Assembly: GCA_900549415.1 (NCBI GenBank)
Contig: URNX01000041.1
Span: 1-30,684 of the forward strand
Direction of reading: 5' to 3'
DNA length: 30,684 bases
Source of the DNA: an uncultured bacterium
Lineage (GTDB): Bacteria > Verrucomicrobiota > Lentisphaeria > Victivallales > UBA1829
Positions 16,862 through 27,000 of this stretch are shown one piece after another. The stretch's first letter is position 1, and each line of letters opens with the position of its first letter. Position numbers and translations under genes: made by a program. The notes below the pieces were generated by a model. That model made no database searches. It was given only the letters and a program-made list of their open reading frames with translations, and was not told the DNA's origin.

Positions 16862-18451
16862 ATGGACAATTGGACCGATCGCTGCCACAAGTACACTCTC
16901 GTGGACGGAACTACCGGATTTCAAATCAACTTCGCCGGAATGAATTTCACCGACGCGGACATCGAAGACATGAGCAAACGCTTCGTCGGCGTGCATGAAG
17001 AAATGCTCAAGATCGAGCGCGGAGAAATCAAGAACCCAGACGAGCACCGCAAAGTCACCCACTTCACCGACCGCTCCGTCTACACCGGCTCCGAAGAGTA
17101 TCAGGACGTCGAAGCTTTCGTCGAAGCTGTCCGCACCGGAAAAATCGTCGGCTCCACCGGAAAGAAGTTTGAAGCCGCCTTCATCAACGGTATCGGCGGA
17201 TCCGCTCTCGGCCCCCAACTGCTCCAGATGGCGATCAACGGTCCTTACTGGAATGAGAAATCCGACGCCCAGCGCAACGGCTATCTCAAAATCTACTTCC
17301 TCGACAACACCGACACCGCCGGTCTCGCCGACGCTCTCCAGGTCGCCGATCTTGAAAAGACCCTCGTCGTCAACATCTCCAAGTCCGGCGGAACCCAGGA
17401 AACCAAAAACAATATGATCACCTGCATGAACTACTATGCGGCAGCCGGACTCGACTTCGCAAAGCATGCATGTGCAATCACCATGAAGGACAGCGAGCTC
17501 GACCAGCTCTCCCGCGGCGGCAACTGGCTCAAAGTCTTTGAAATGGCTGAATCCATCGGCGGAAGAACCAGCGAAACCAGCATCGTCGGCCACCTCCCCG
17601 CGGCTCTCGCAGGAATCAGCTTCAAGGATCTCCTCGCCGGAGCATGCCACATGGACAGCCTCACCGCCAACCCGCAGTTCACGCAGAACCCCGCCTACAT
17701 GCTCTCCGCAATGTGGTACATCGCCGGAAACGGCAGAGGCGACAAGAACATGGTCATCGTCCCCTATTCCGACAGACTCATCCTCATGTCCCGCTACCTC
17801 CAGCAGCTCGTCATGGAAAGTCTCGGAAAGGAACTCGACCTCGACGGCAAAGTCGTTCATCAGGGTCTCAACGTCTTCGGCAACAAGGGCGGCACCGATG
17901 CTCACGCATTCATCCAGCAGCTCAACGACGGACGCAACGACTTCTTCGTCACCTTCATTGAAATTCTTGAAGACGCGCTCCCCGCGCCCATTTCCAAGGG
18001 CATTGCAATGGGCGACTACCTCCACGGCTTCATGACCGGTCTCTCGAACGCCCTCCGCGGCAAAGGACGCCAGGTCATCGAACTGCGCCTCAACAGCGTC
18101 TCTGCATTCAACGTCGGCATGCTGATCGCCCTTTATGAGCGCGCCGTCGCCGCATATGCGGAACTCATCCACATCAACGCGTTCCACCAGCCGGGCGTGC
18201 AGGCGTACAAGCTCGCCAGCAAGGGAGTCATCAAACTGCTCACCAATCTGGAAGACGTCTTCGCCGGAATGGCTCCGGTCTCCGGAACCTCCGCGGAACT
18301 CGCCGCGAAAGCAAACCTCTCCGCGCAGGAATATGAAGTCGACGGCATTCTCGCCAAACTTTCCGCCAACACCGGAAAGCGCGACAACCCCGTCAAAGTC
18401 ACCCGCGCATGGGATGCCGCTAAAGGCTGGATCTACTCCATCACCAAGTAA
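16862..18451 (+). CDS. pgi: Glucose-6-phosphate isomerase
   Basis: A 529-residue phosphoglucose isomerase interconverting glucose-6-phosphate and fructose-6-phosphate in the cytoplasm. Seen are NGIGGSALGP and NISKSGGTQET of the SIS phosphate-binding domains, GGRTSETSIVGHLPAAL (from residue 233), NKGGTDAHAFIQQL with the catalytic-type H348, and the C-terminal FHQPGVQAYK with K450. The GGRTS and NKGGTD forms match the cyanobacterial/chlamydial-type isomerase better than the enterobacterial one. The start at 16862 has AGGAG upstream; earlier in-frame codons lie over the previous terminator and promoter. It has its own promoter and a strong terminator, so it is probably monocistronic. It could feed sugars from the flanking loci into glycolysis. 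Confidence 0.96.
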   Translation: MDNWTDRCHKYTLVDGTTGFQINFAGMNFTDADIEDMSKRFVGVHEEMLKIERGEIKNPDEHRKVTHFTDRSVYTGSEEYQDVEAFVEAVRTGKIVGSTGKKFEAAFINGIGGSALGPQLLQMAINGPYWNEKSDAQRNGYLKIYFLDNTDTAGLADALQVADLEKTLVVNISKSGGTQETKNNMITCMNYYAAAGLDFAKHACAITMKDSELDQLSRGGNWLKVFEMAESIGGRTSETSIVGHLPAALAGISFKDLLAGACHMDSLTANPQFTQNPAYMLSAMWYIAGNGRGDKNMVIVPYSDRLILMSRYLQQLVMESLGKELDLDGKVVHQGLNVFGNKGGTDAHAFIQQLNDGRNDFFVTFIEILEDALPAPISKGIAMGDYLHGFMTGLSNALRGKGRQVIELRLNSVSAFNVGMLIALYERAVAAYAELIHINAFHQPGVQAYKLASKGVIKLLTNLEDVFAGMAPVSGTSAELAAKANLSAQEYEVDGILAKLSANTGKRDNPVKVTRAWDAAKGWIYSITK

Positions 18452-18464
18452 TCCGGCAAAACTG

Positions 18465-18499
18465 ACGGAGACGGCGCCGGGCGTGCCGCCTCCGTTTTT
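18465..18499 (+). terminator. Intrinsic terminator after pgi
   Basis: ACGGAGACGGC (18465-18475) pairs with GCCGCCTCCGT (18485-18495), with one mismatch and a 9-base loop, followed by a run of five T. The next gene starts only 18 bases later, so the KamA-type gene probably depends on readthrough or on a promoter I cannot see. Confidence 0.85.
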
Positions 18500-18517
18500 C
18501 CATTCAATCAGGATAAA

Positions 18518-19510
18518 ATGACGGATCGTGACGACAAAATGACGGAACTGCTCAGGCGGTATCCCGTCAAGCTGAACTCCTACTGCAAAGCGCTGGCGGA
18601 GCGTTCCCCCGCGGTTGCAAAACTTTACCTTCCCGATCTCAGGGAACTCGACAACCCCGGACTCTCCTCCGACGGGTTGGCGGAACTGGAGCAAAGCCCC
18701 GTCCCGAATCTGATCCGCCGTTACCGCGACCGCGCGGTTCTGCTGACCACCTCCGAATGTTTCGTCCGCTGCCGCTTCTGTTTCCGCAAACGGCTCTGGG
18801 CGGACGGCGCATCACATTTCACGCTCTCCGATGAAAACCTCGATGCCGTCTGCGCGTGGCTCGACCGCAACCCCGAAGTCGATGACATTCTTCTGAGCGG
18901 CGGCGACCCGCTGGTGATGAACGACGACCGCGTCGTCGAAATCGCCTCGCGCATCCGCAATTCCGGAAACGTCAGAACGGTTCGGGTCTGCTCCCGTGCT
19001 CCCGCCGTCGAACCGGCGCGCATCACGGGAAAATTGACGGAACGTCTGTCCGTCATTGACGGATTGTGGTTCGTCACACACTTCGATCATCCCGATGAAC
19101 TGACGCCCGATGCGGAAGCCGCGCTGAAACGTCTTGTCTCGCACGGGATCCCCGTTCTCGACCAGACCGTGCTTCTGAAAGGTGTAAATGACGACGCCGA
19201 AACGCTGCGGCATCTCTTCAAACGTCTCGCCGCGCTGCGGGTGAAGCCGCACTATCTGTTCCATATCGACCCGATTGAGGGTGTTTCGCATTTTGCCACG
19301 GGCGTGGAACGCGGACTTGAGATTCTGGAAGATTTCCGCTACACGCTCTCCTCGCTCGCGCTCCCGATGTTCGCCATCGACCTTCCGGAAGGCGCGGGCA
19401 AAGTCGTGCTCACCCCGGACTGCCGCGACGCCGACGGGCGGTACCGCAGTTCCGTTACCGGGAAATACATCCGTCATCCGCTGGCGGATTTGACGGATTC
19501 AGGAGAGTAA
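18518..19510 (+). CDS. KamA-family radical SAM aminomutase (EpmB-like length)
   Basis: A 330-residue radical SAM, PLP-dependent enzyme of the lysine 2,3-aminomutase family. The cluster motif is C81-x3-C85-x2-C88 in SECFVRCRFCFRKR; LLSGGDPL is the SAM-contact motif; K295 in PEGAGKVV corresponds to the PLP lysine. It is shorter than classical lysine aminomutase and lacks the C-terminal cysteine cluster that binds zinc there, so it resembles EpmB, which makes (R)-beta-lysine for elongation factor P. No EpmA-like or EF-P gene is in the window, so this role is unproven, and the substrate could be another amino acid. The ATG follows AGGA. It is 4 bases upstream of an ABC exporter gene and almost certainly cotranscribed with it. 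Confidence 0.87.
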   Translation: MTDRDDKMTELLRRYPVKLNSYCKALAERSPAVAKLYLPDLRELDNPGLSSDGLAELEQSPVPNLIRRYRDRAVLLTTSECFVRCRFCFRKRLWADGASHFTLSDENLDAVCAWLDRNPEVDDILLSGGDPLVMNDDRVVEIASRIRNSGNVRTVRVCSRAPAVEPARITGKLTERLSVIDGLWFVTHFDHPDELTPDAEAALKRLVSHGIPVLDQTVLLKGVNDDAETLRHLFKRLAALRVKPHYLFHIDPIEGVSHFATGVERGLEILEDFRYTLSSLALPMFAIDLPEGAGKVVLTPDCRDADGRYRSSVTGKYIRHPLADLTDSGE

Positions 19511-19514
19511 ACGA

Positions 19515-21233
19515 ATGCTCCGGCTGCTCAACCAGATTCGCGCGATTCTTTATCCGGCGGAAAAATACCGTCTGATCTTCATTTCCGTTCTGGTTTTCTT
19601 TTCCGACCTTCTGGAACTCTGCGGACTCGGTCTCATCATGCCGGTCATCGCCCTGTTCCTGAATCCGGAACTGTTCGAGCAGAACACGTACCTCGTCTAT
19701 ATCCGAAACTTCACGGGCAGCCTCTCCAACAACTCGCTGATGATCCTGCTCTGCATGGTCTGCGCTCTCTTCTTTGTGGCAAAAAACATTCTTCTTTACC
19801 TCATTGCCCTGCTCCAGACCCGGTTTGCCTACACGCTTTCCGCGCGCCTCGGTTCGGAACTGCTGAAACGCTACATTGAGGGAGATTACCGTTTTCATCT
19901 GAAAGGCACCACCGGCGGAATGGTCGAAAAACTTCAGCAGACCCGCAATGTCATCCCGCACTTCATCAGCGCCCTGATGATGCTGTCATCTGAAGCCGCT
20001 CTGGTTCTGCTGATTCTGGTTTCCGTGTTCATTCTCGCTCCGTATTCCGCGCTCGGGATTGCTGTTTCCGGAGCGATCTTCTCTGTTCCGCTCCTGCTTT
20101 TCATGCGGAAAATGGTTCAGCACCTTGCTGCTCTGACCTTCGAGCGCGCCGTGAAACTGAATTCATTCATTCTGTTCACCGCCAACGCTCTGAAGGAGAT
20201 CAAACTGGCGAACCGCTGCAAGCCATTTGTCCGCGAAGGACACAAACTCGAATATGAAGCCATTGAAATGCCGCGCCTCCAGTTCATTTACGGACAGATT
20301 CCCCGGTTCGCCATAGAAGCCGGCGTCGTCTTCCTCGGAATGGGAACGATTGTCGTCCTGCTGCTCTGCGGCATTGCTCCGACCTCGATTGCGCTGCAGA
20401 TTTCCTTCATCGGACTCGCCCTGATGCGCATGACTCCATCCGTCGCCCGTATTCAGTACAACTGGGTGCTCATCCGCGGATATCAGTTCTTTTTCGACAA
20501 AATCTACAAGGATCTCCAGGCCATCCGACTGGAAGAGCCGCCAACCGAACCGCCGATCACCTTCGAACACGAAATCCGTGTTGAAAACCTTTCTTTCGGA
20601 TACGACAAGGATTCCCCGGTTCTACAGAACATCTCGCTCACGATTCCGAAGAACACCTCTCTTGCGTTCTCCGGTCCGACCGGATGCGGAAAAACAACGC
20701 TCGGCGATCTCATTACCGGGCTCTTCCCGCCCGATTCCGGACGCATTCTCGTCGACGGGCGCGACATCCGCGGAAATCTGGAGTCGTGGCGTGCGCAGAT
20801 CGGTTATGTTCCGCAGAACATCTCGCTCATGAACGGAACGATTGCGGAGAACATCGCCATCGGCATTCCGCCGGATCAGATCGACCGTCAACGCATTGCG
20901 ACATGTCTGAAAATTGCACAGGCGGAGGATTTTGTTCTGAGCCAGACCAATGGAATCGACCATGTTCTTACGGAAAACGGGCGCAACCTTTCGGGCGGCC
21001 AGCGTCAGCGTCTTGCGATTGCCCGCGCCCTCTATCCGAACCCCGCGTTTCTGATTTTCGATGAAGCCACGAGCGCTCTGGACAACGCCACGGAAACCGC
21101 GTTTGTGGAAGCTCTTTCCGCCCTCCGCGGCAAATATACGATGCTGGTTATCGCCCACCGTCAGACCTCCGTCGACCATTGCGACACCGTCTTCCGCTTT
21201 CCCGCACCGGCGAAAAAGCCGACGCACACCTGA
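19515..21233 (+). CDS. ABC exporter, fused membrane and ATPase domains
   Basis: A 572-residue half-transporter of the MsbA/PglK type. Residues about 1-330 hold six predicted membrane helices. The ATPase domain has Walker A GPTGCGKTT (387-395), Q-loop YVPQ, signature LSGGQRQR (from 492), Walker B FLIFDEATSALD and the H-loop IAHR. It should work as a homodimer, exporting or flipping lipid-linked sugar, lipid or peptide substrates; the overall look is closest to PglK-type flippases, but no glycosyltransferases are adjacent. AGGAGAG precedes the ATG, which is 4 bases after the KamA-family stop. Its 3' end faces uvrC across 64 bases with no convincing terminator. Confidence 0.9.
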   Translation: MLRLLNQIRAILYPAEKYRLIFISVLVFFSDLLELCGLGLIMPVIALFLNPELFEQNTYLVYIRNFTGSLSNNSLMILLCMVCALFFVAKNILLYLIALLQTRFAYTLSARLGSELLKRYIEGDYRFHLKGTTGGMVEKLQQTRNVIPHFISALMMLSSEAALVLLILVSVFILAPYSALGIAVSGAIFSVPLLLFMRKMVQHLAALTFERAVKLNSFILFTANALKEIKLANRCKPFVREGHKLEYEAIEMPRLQFIYGQIPRFAIEAGVVFLGMGTIVVLLLCGIAPTSIALQISFIGLALMRMTPSVARIQYNWVLIRGYQFFFDKIYKDLQAIRLEEPPTEPPITFEHEIRVENLSFGYDKDSPVLQNISLTIPKNTSLAFSGPTGCGKTTLGDLITGLFPPDSGRILVDGRDIRGNLESWRAQIGYVPQNISLMNGTIAENIAIGIPPDQIDRQRIATCLKIAQAEDFVLSQTNGIDHVLTENGRNLSGGQRQRLAIARALYPNPAFLIFDEATSALDNATETAFVEALSALRGKYTMLVIAHRQTSVDHCDTVFRFPAPAKKPTHT

Positions 21234-21297
21234 CAGGCTCTCTCAAAAAGGCGCAATGCGTCTGTCTCCTGCGGCGAAAGAGACCTGAAAACACACC

Positions 21298-22761
21298 TCA
21301 CTTGTGCGTCTGCAGAAAATCATGAATCGTAGCGGCGAATTCCGCGCCGATTCCGCGGACACGCGAAGCGATCTCTTCCGCCGAGGCTTTCCGGAGCATC
21401 GCAACGGAACCGAACTCGCGCAGCAGCGAATTGCGGCGTGCTTCCCCCAGTCCGGGAATCTCATCCAGAAGCGATTCCGATATCCGCTTCAGACGCAGCT
21501 GGCGGTTGTATGAAACCGCAAAACGGTGCGCCTCATCCCGCAATGCCTGAAGGACTTTCAGCGCCGGACGGTCACGATCCAGAACAACCGGCTCACTCCG
21601 TCCGGGAATGTATATCTCCTCGTTCTTCTTCGCCAGTCCCACAACGGGGAACGGCGGACAGTTGATCGAAATCAGGGCGTCCAGCGCAAGATGAAGCTGT
21701 CCCTTTCCGCCGTCGACCATCAGCAGATCCGGAAGCGGACGCTTCTCCTCCAGAAGACGGGAAAAATAGCGTTTGACGACCTCGTTCATCATTGCAAAGT
21801 CGTTCTGTCCCTCCACCGTCTTGATGCGGAAACGGCGGTAGTTGGATTTGTCCGGCCGCCCGTCACGCGAACAGACCAGACTCGCCACAGCAAAGGTCGT
21901 GCCGAGGTTGGAAATATCGAAGCCGACAATCACGCGCGGCGGCTTCGGTAGATGCAGAGCCTTCTGCAAGTCCAGCACAGCCTCCTTTCCGGCTTCGGAC
22001 GGAATATGCGCGTGCTCAAATGTGCGCACCTTGTTCCCCAGAACCGACTGGAGGTTGCTCAGGACATCGCGGTACGACGCGGCTTTTTCAAACTGTTTCG
22101 CGGCGGCCGCATCCATCATCTTCGCCTTCAGTTCCTCCGCAATCTCCTTTGTATCGCCGTTCAGAATAGCGACCACCCGGTCAACCCGCGCCATATACTC
22201 CTCTTCCGTCACCTCGCCGACGCACGGGCGGCAGCAGTCGCGCACCGTTCCGGCAAGACAGTGCTTGCGGTCTTCTGCATCCGGGGCGAGCGATTTGCAG
22301 GAGCGCAGACCGAAACGCTTTGTCAGATATTCACTCAGTTTGCGGAGCGCAAAACCGTGCGGAAACGGGCCGAAGTAAAGACACGCGTCCTTCTTCTTCA
22401 GGCGCGTCAGACGGATGCGCGGGAACTTCTCGTTCCGGTCGATCTTCAGCATCGGATAACGCTTGTCGTCGCGCAGAAGAATGTTGTAATGCGGCGCATA
22501 CTCTTTGATGAAGCGGGACTCCAGCAGCAGCGCTTCATCCTCGTTCTTGACGATGAAAGTCTCCCAGGTGTCAATCGAATTGATGAGCGAACGGAGCTTG
22601 GGATCGGCGCGAAGCTGCTGCGAAGGCTGGAAGTAGTGGGACATGCGGCGGCGCAGATTCGACGCCTTGCCGACGTAAATCACCGTGCCGAAGCGGTCGC
22701 GGTAGACATACACGCCCGGTTTCGCCGGGATGTCGCCGGGATGAAAATCGGAGCGCGCCAT
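21298..22761 (-). CDS. uvrC: Excinuclease ABC subunit C, compact form
   Basis: The nuclease subunit of nucleotide excision repair, making both incisions with UvrB. Residues 15-33 show GIY-YIG (GVYVY, VIYVGKA). C155, C168, C176 and C180 fit the UvrC Fe-S site. Residues about 208-243 are the UVR segment that binds UvrB. The RNase H-like nuclease keeps D282, D350 and H412; the first lies in FDISN, not the usual DISH. Two helix-hairpin-helix motifs close the protein (430-485). At 487 residues it is about 120 shorter than the E. coli protein, and all the loss lies between the UVR segment and D282. The ATG is 3 bases after the rarA stop, so it is translationally coupled as the last gene of the efflux-repair operon. 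Confidence 0.93.
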   Translation of the reverse strand: MARSDFHPGDIPAKPGVYVYRDRFGTVIYVGKASNLRRRMSHYFQPSQQLRADPKLRSLINSIDTWETFIVKNEDEALLLESRFIKEYAPHYNILLRDDKRYPMLKIDRNEKFPRIRLTRLKKKDACLYFGPFPHGFALRKLSEYLTKRFGLRSCKSLAPDAEDRKHCLAGTVRDCCRPCVGEVTEEEYMARVDRVVAILNGDTKEIAEELKAKMMDAAAAKQFEKAASYRDVLSNLQSVLGNKVRTFEHAHIPSEAGKEAVLDLQKALHLPKPPRVIVGFDISNLGTTFAVASLVCSRDGRPDKSNYRRFRIKTVEGQNDFAMMNEVVKRYFSRLLEEKRPLPDLLMVDGGKGQLHLALDALISINCPPFPVVGLAKKNEEIYIPGRSEPVVLDRDRPALKVLQALRDEAHRFAVSYNRQLRLKRISESLLDEIPGLGEARRNSLLREFGSVAMLRKASAEEIASRVRGIGAEFAATIHDFLQTHK

Positions 22762-22764
22762 GCG

Positions 22765-24072
22765 TCACCGTCCCGGCTTTTTCTTTTCCGCACGCAGACG
22801 ATCCCAATACTGCAGACGGCGCAGAATTTCGCGTTCAAAGCCCCGTTCCGGAGGATTGTAGAAACGCTGGCGCGGCATTGTTTCGGGGAAATAATCCTGT
22901 CCGGAAAAGCCTTCCGGCGTGTCGTGGTCGTAAACATACCCTTTGCCGTAACCGATCTCCTTCATGAATTTGGTCGGTGCATTCAGAATATGCGCGGGCG
23001 GATTGAGCGACGAATACTGTTTCGCCGCCGCGCGCGCCTTGTCCCACGCGACCTCCGCGCTGTTCGATTTCGGTGCGGTTCCCAGATAAATGATGAGTTC
23101 CGCTATCGCAATATCGCCTTCCGGCGAACCGAGACGCTCATAGGCGTCCCACGCCGCAACCGCCATCGGCAGAGCCTGGGGATCGGCAAGGCTGACATCC
23201 TCCATAGCAAACCGCGTCAGACGGCGCAGAAGATAGAGCGGATCTTCTCCGCCCTCGATCATGCGCGCCGCCCAGTAGAGCGCCGCATCGGTATCCGAAC
23301 CGCGCAAGGATTTATGCAGCGCGCTGATGAGATTGTAGTGTCCCTCGCGGTCCTTGTCGTAAACCGGCGCGCGGTGCTGGACGATTTTTTCCAGATCCGT
23401 CCGGTTCATCACTCCGTCTGACGGAGCGAGATCGTAGATGCTTTCAATAAGATTGATGAGATAACGCCCGTCGCCGTCGGCAAGGTCGCGAACCATCGAC
23501 ATCGCGTCATCGTCAATCGGAAGTTTGCGTCCGACGATTTTTTCCGCCCGTTCAATAATCTGCTGAAGTGCGGCGGAATCCAGCGGTTTCATGATGAAGA
23601 CCTTGCAGCGGGAGAGAAGCGCACTGTTGAGTTCGAACGACGGGTTTTCCGTCGTTGCGCCGACGAGTGTCACCGTGCCGTTTTCGACGTAGGGCAGAAA
23701 ACCGTCCTGCTGTGCGCGGTTGAAGCGGTGAATCTCATCGACGAACAGCAGCGTCCGTTCTCCGTAAAGCCTCCGTTTTGCGGCTTCGTCAAACGCCTTG
23801 CGGAGGTCGGCGATTCCGGAAAAGACGGCGGAGAGCGCAACGAAATGCATGTCGGTTCCATTCGCCATCAGCCGTGCAATCGTGGTCTTTCCGCATCCGG
23901 GCGGACCCCAGAGAACGAAACTGGAAATGCGTTTCGTCTCCAACATCTTGCGGATCGGGCCGTCAGGACCGAGCAGATGCTCCTGCCCGACGATGTCGTC
24001 GATCGTTTCCGGACGGAGCCGGTCGGCAAGCGGCCGGTCTCCGGGTTGTTCAAAAAGCAGTCCTTCTTCCAT
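22765..24072 (-). CDS. rarA: Replication-associated recombination ATPase RarA (MgsA)
   Basis: A clamp-loader-like AAA+ ATPase that acts at stalled replication forks. The protein of about 435 residues has DIVGQEHLLG, Walker A GPPGCGKTT (about 57-65), Walker B LLFVDEIHRF, sensor 1 GATTENPSFE and the C-terminal tetramerisation region (SLRGSDTDAALYW, then KFMKEIGYGKGYVYDHD), as in E. coli RarA. I prefer the ATG at 24072; a TTG at 24078 would overlap the RND stop by 4 bases. No ribosome site is close to either, so translation probably depends on the preceding RND gene. It is followed 3 bases later by uvrC. A fork-maintenance and an excision-repair gene behind an efflux pump suggest shared transcription. 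Confidence 0.93.
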   Translation of the reverse strand: MEEGLLFEQPGDRPLADRLRPETIDDIVGQEHLLGPDGPIRKMLETKRISSFVLWGPPGCGKTTIARLMANGTDMHFVALSAVFSGIADLRKAFDEAAKRRLYGERTLLFVDEIHRFNRAQQDGFLPYVENGTVTLVGATTENPSFELNSALLSRCKVFIMKPLDSAALQQIIERAEKIVGRKLPIDDDAMSMVRDLADGDGRYLINLIESIYDLAPSDGVMNRTDLEKIVQHRAPVYDKDREGHYNLISALHKSLRGSDTDAALYWAARMIEGGEDPLYLLRRLTRFAMEDVSLADPQALPMAVAAWDAYERLGSPEGDIAIAELIIYLGTAPKSNSAEVAWDKARAAAKQYSSLNPPAHILNAPTKFMKEIGYGKGYVYDHDTPEGFSGQDYFPETMPRQRFYNPPERGFEREILRRLQYWDRLRAEKKKPGR

Positions 24073-24074
24073 AA

Positions 24075-27000
24075 TCAATGAATCGTGACGGGATTTTCAC
24101 GATCCTCCTTCTGCAGACGTTTCAGCAGCGCGTTCGGCGACCCCTGCCAGCGGGCGAGAATCAAATAGCCGACCGGAACCACGAACAGAGTCAGAATGCA
24201 CGCGGAAAGCCCGCCGTAAAACACAACCGCGCCGAGACAGCGCCGGCTTGCCGCGCCAGCACCGGTTGCAAGCAGCAGCGGAATCGCACCCGCAACAGTC
24301 GAAATGCCGGTCATGAGAATCGGGCGGATACGCAGCTTCGCCGCCTGGAAGAGCGCCTCCTCGAACGGGACGTCATCATCCCGCAGCTGGTTCGCGAACT
24401 CCACAATCAGAATGCCGTTTTTCGCCGCCAGACCGATCAGCATGATGATGCCGATCTGTGTGTAGATGTTCATGGTGAAGCCCATCAGATTCAGCGCCGC
24501 AATCGCGCCGATCATGCCGAGCGGAACGGTCAGCATCACCACCAGCGGGCTGATGAAGCTCTCAAACTGCGCGCTCAATGCCAGGTACGAAACAATCAGG
24601 GCGAGCGCGAAGATGAACAGCATCGAACCGGAAGTCTGTTTCAGCTCTTTCGACTGGTTCTTGTAGCCGATCTGCGCATATTCCGGCAGATTTTCGCGCA
24701 CGGTGTTTTCGAGGAACGTCAGCACATCGCTGAGCGCATAGCCGGGGGCGACATTGCCCTGAAGCGTAATCGAACGCACGCGGTTGTAGCGTCCGAGCCG
24801 TCCCGAATCGCCGCGTTCCTCCAGTTTGACGAGGTTGTCGAGCGGAATCAGCTCGCCGGAATATTTGGAACGCAGATAGATGTTGCGCAGATCCTGAGGC
24901 GTCGCGCGGCTTTCGCGTCCGGCCTGAAGCATGACGTCGTACTCCTGACCGCGGTCGACGAACGTCGTGACCTGCTTGGAACCGAGCATCGTTTCGAGCG
25001 TGGTTCCGATGGAAAGCGCGGAGATGCCGAGCTCCTGCGCGCGCTTTGTGTCGACTGCGACATGCAGCTGCGGCGTGGTCTCCTTGTAGTCGTAGTCGAT
25101 ATCGACGAACCCGGGATACGAGCGGCATTTTTCGAGAATGATGTCGCGCCATTTGACCAGTTCGTCGTAATCGGGGCCGCCGATCACAAACTGCACCGGT
25201 GTTCCGAACCCGCCGAGTCCGCTCGGGAGAAACGGAATTGCGTTGATGCCCGGAATCTTCGCCAGCTCCGGACGAAGCGAATTCATGATCTGCTGCGAAT
25301 TGAGCGTACGCATGTTCCACGGCTGAAGTTCGAGAATGCAGAATCCGGTGTTCGCCGCGCCGTCGCTCTCGCCGAACGAAGGGAGAACCACCATGAGACT
25401 GTTCGCGTTTCCGTCAGCGACCGGCTTGTAGAGAACGTTTGTCACATCGCCCGCATAGTCATTGATTGCGTAATAGTTGGTTCCCTCGGGTGCGATGATG
25501 CGGGTCATGATCACCGCACGGTCTTCAGTCGGTTCATATTCCGAAGGCAGGCGCATCCAGCCGGCGATCATCAGAATGCAGATGGCGAAAAAGACCGCCG
25601 CTGTGATAATCTTGAACCGGGCGACAAAGCGGAGCGAACGGTCGTAAATCCGTTCGAGAAACGCCATGCACGCATCCACACAGCGGATCATCCAGCCTTT
25701 TTCGGTCGCCGACTGCGGCTTCAGCATCTTCGAACACATCATCGGAGTCAGAGTCAGGGCGATGAAACTGGAGAAGCAGACCGCCGCAGTCATGGCAACC
25801 GCGAATTCGGTGAACAGCTTGCCTGTCTTGCCCGCCCAAAGACTGATTGGCATGAAGACCGCCGCCAGAACCAGCGTCGTCGCAATCACCGCGAAGATCA
25901 CCTGATTCGCTCCGCGCGTCGCCGCCAGAAGCGGCTTCTCGCCAAGCGAAATGCGGCGGTAGATGTTCTCCAGCATCACGATTGCGTCGTCAACCACCAT
26001 ACCGATCGCCAGCACCAGCGCCAGAAGCGTCAGCAGGTTCACGCTGTAGCCGAAAATGTAGAGAACAATGAATGTTGAAATCAGCGAAATTGGAACCGTC
26101 ACCGCAGGAATCAGCGATGCGCGGAAACTGCCGAGAAACAGGAAGATGATCAGCAGAACCAGCACGGCGGAGATGATCAGCGAATCGCGCACTTCATGAA
26201 TCGAGGCGTTGATGAACAGCGCTTCGTCGCGGATCACTTTGATCTGCATTCCCTCCGGCAAACCGCTCTTGTTGAGTTCCGCAACAAGTTTTTTCACCCC
26301 GTCTGAAATGACAAGCGCGTTCGATTTGGACTGCTTGTGAATGCCGAGTCCGACCATCGGCTCCTTGTTCGTCATAAAGTTCTGACGGGGACGGCGTGAG
26401 TCGATTTTAACCTCCGCCACATCGCGCAGACGCACGTAGTCGCCCGCCTTGTCGCGCTTGATGACAAGATCCCGGAAATCCTTTTCTGTCGCATACTGCC
26501 GCTTCAGGCGGACCGTGAACTCACGTTCGGACGATTCGATTCGCCCGCCCGGGTTCTCGACGTTTTCCGAGTTGAGCACGCTGATGATATCTTCCGCCGT
26601 CACTCCGCGCGCCGCCATTGCCTGACGGTTCAGCCAGATGCGCATCGCCTCTTCCTGCGCGCCGAAAATGCTGACACTCGCCACGCCGTCAATGACGGAG
26701 AAACGGTCAACGAGGTAGCGGTCCGCGTAGTCGGTAAGTTCCATGCGGCTCATTTTATTCGAAGTAAGCGCAAGGATCAGGACAGGACTTCCGCTGGAAT
26801 CGTACTTGGCGACAACCGGGGTGTCGGCATCGTCCGGAAGCTTTTTCAGAATGCGGCTCACCTTGTCGCGGACGTCGTTCGCCGCCGCGTCGATGTCGCG
26901 CTCCACTTTGAATTCCAGAGTAATGCGCGAACGCCCGTCGCGGCTGATGGAGGAGATGGTGTCCAGCCCTTCGATACCTGCCACGGCGTCCTCAATGCGC

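Noticed and set aside
16829..18694. 621-codon minus-strand open frame
   Set aside because: It mirrors pgi; the composition is rich in Gly, Val, Asp and Glu without domains, as expected opposite a GC-biased gene.
21234..21297. Bidirectional terminator between the ABC exporter and uvrC
   Set aside because: Only interrupted or 5-bp pairings are present and no proper T-tract follows a stem on either strand.
21952..26078. Long plus-strand frames opposite uvrC, rarA and the RND pump
   Set aside because: Low-complexity Arg/His/Gln-rich translations without motifs or ribosome sites; antisense shadows of well recognised genes.
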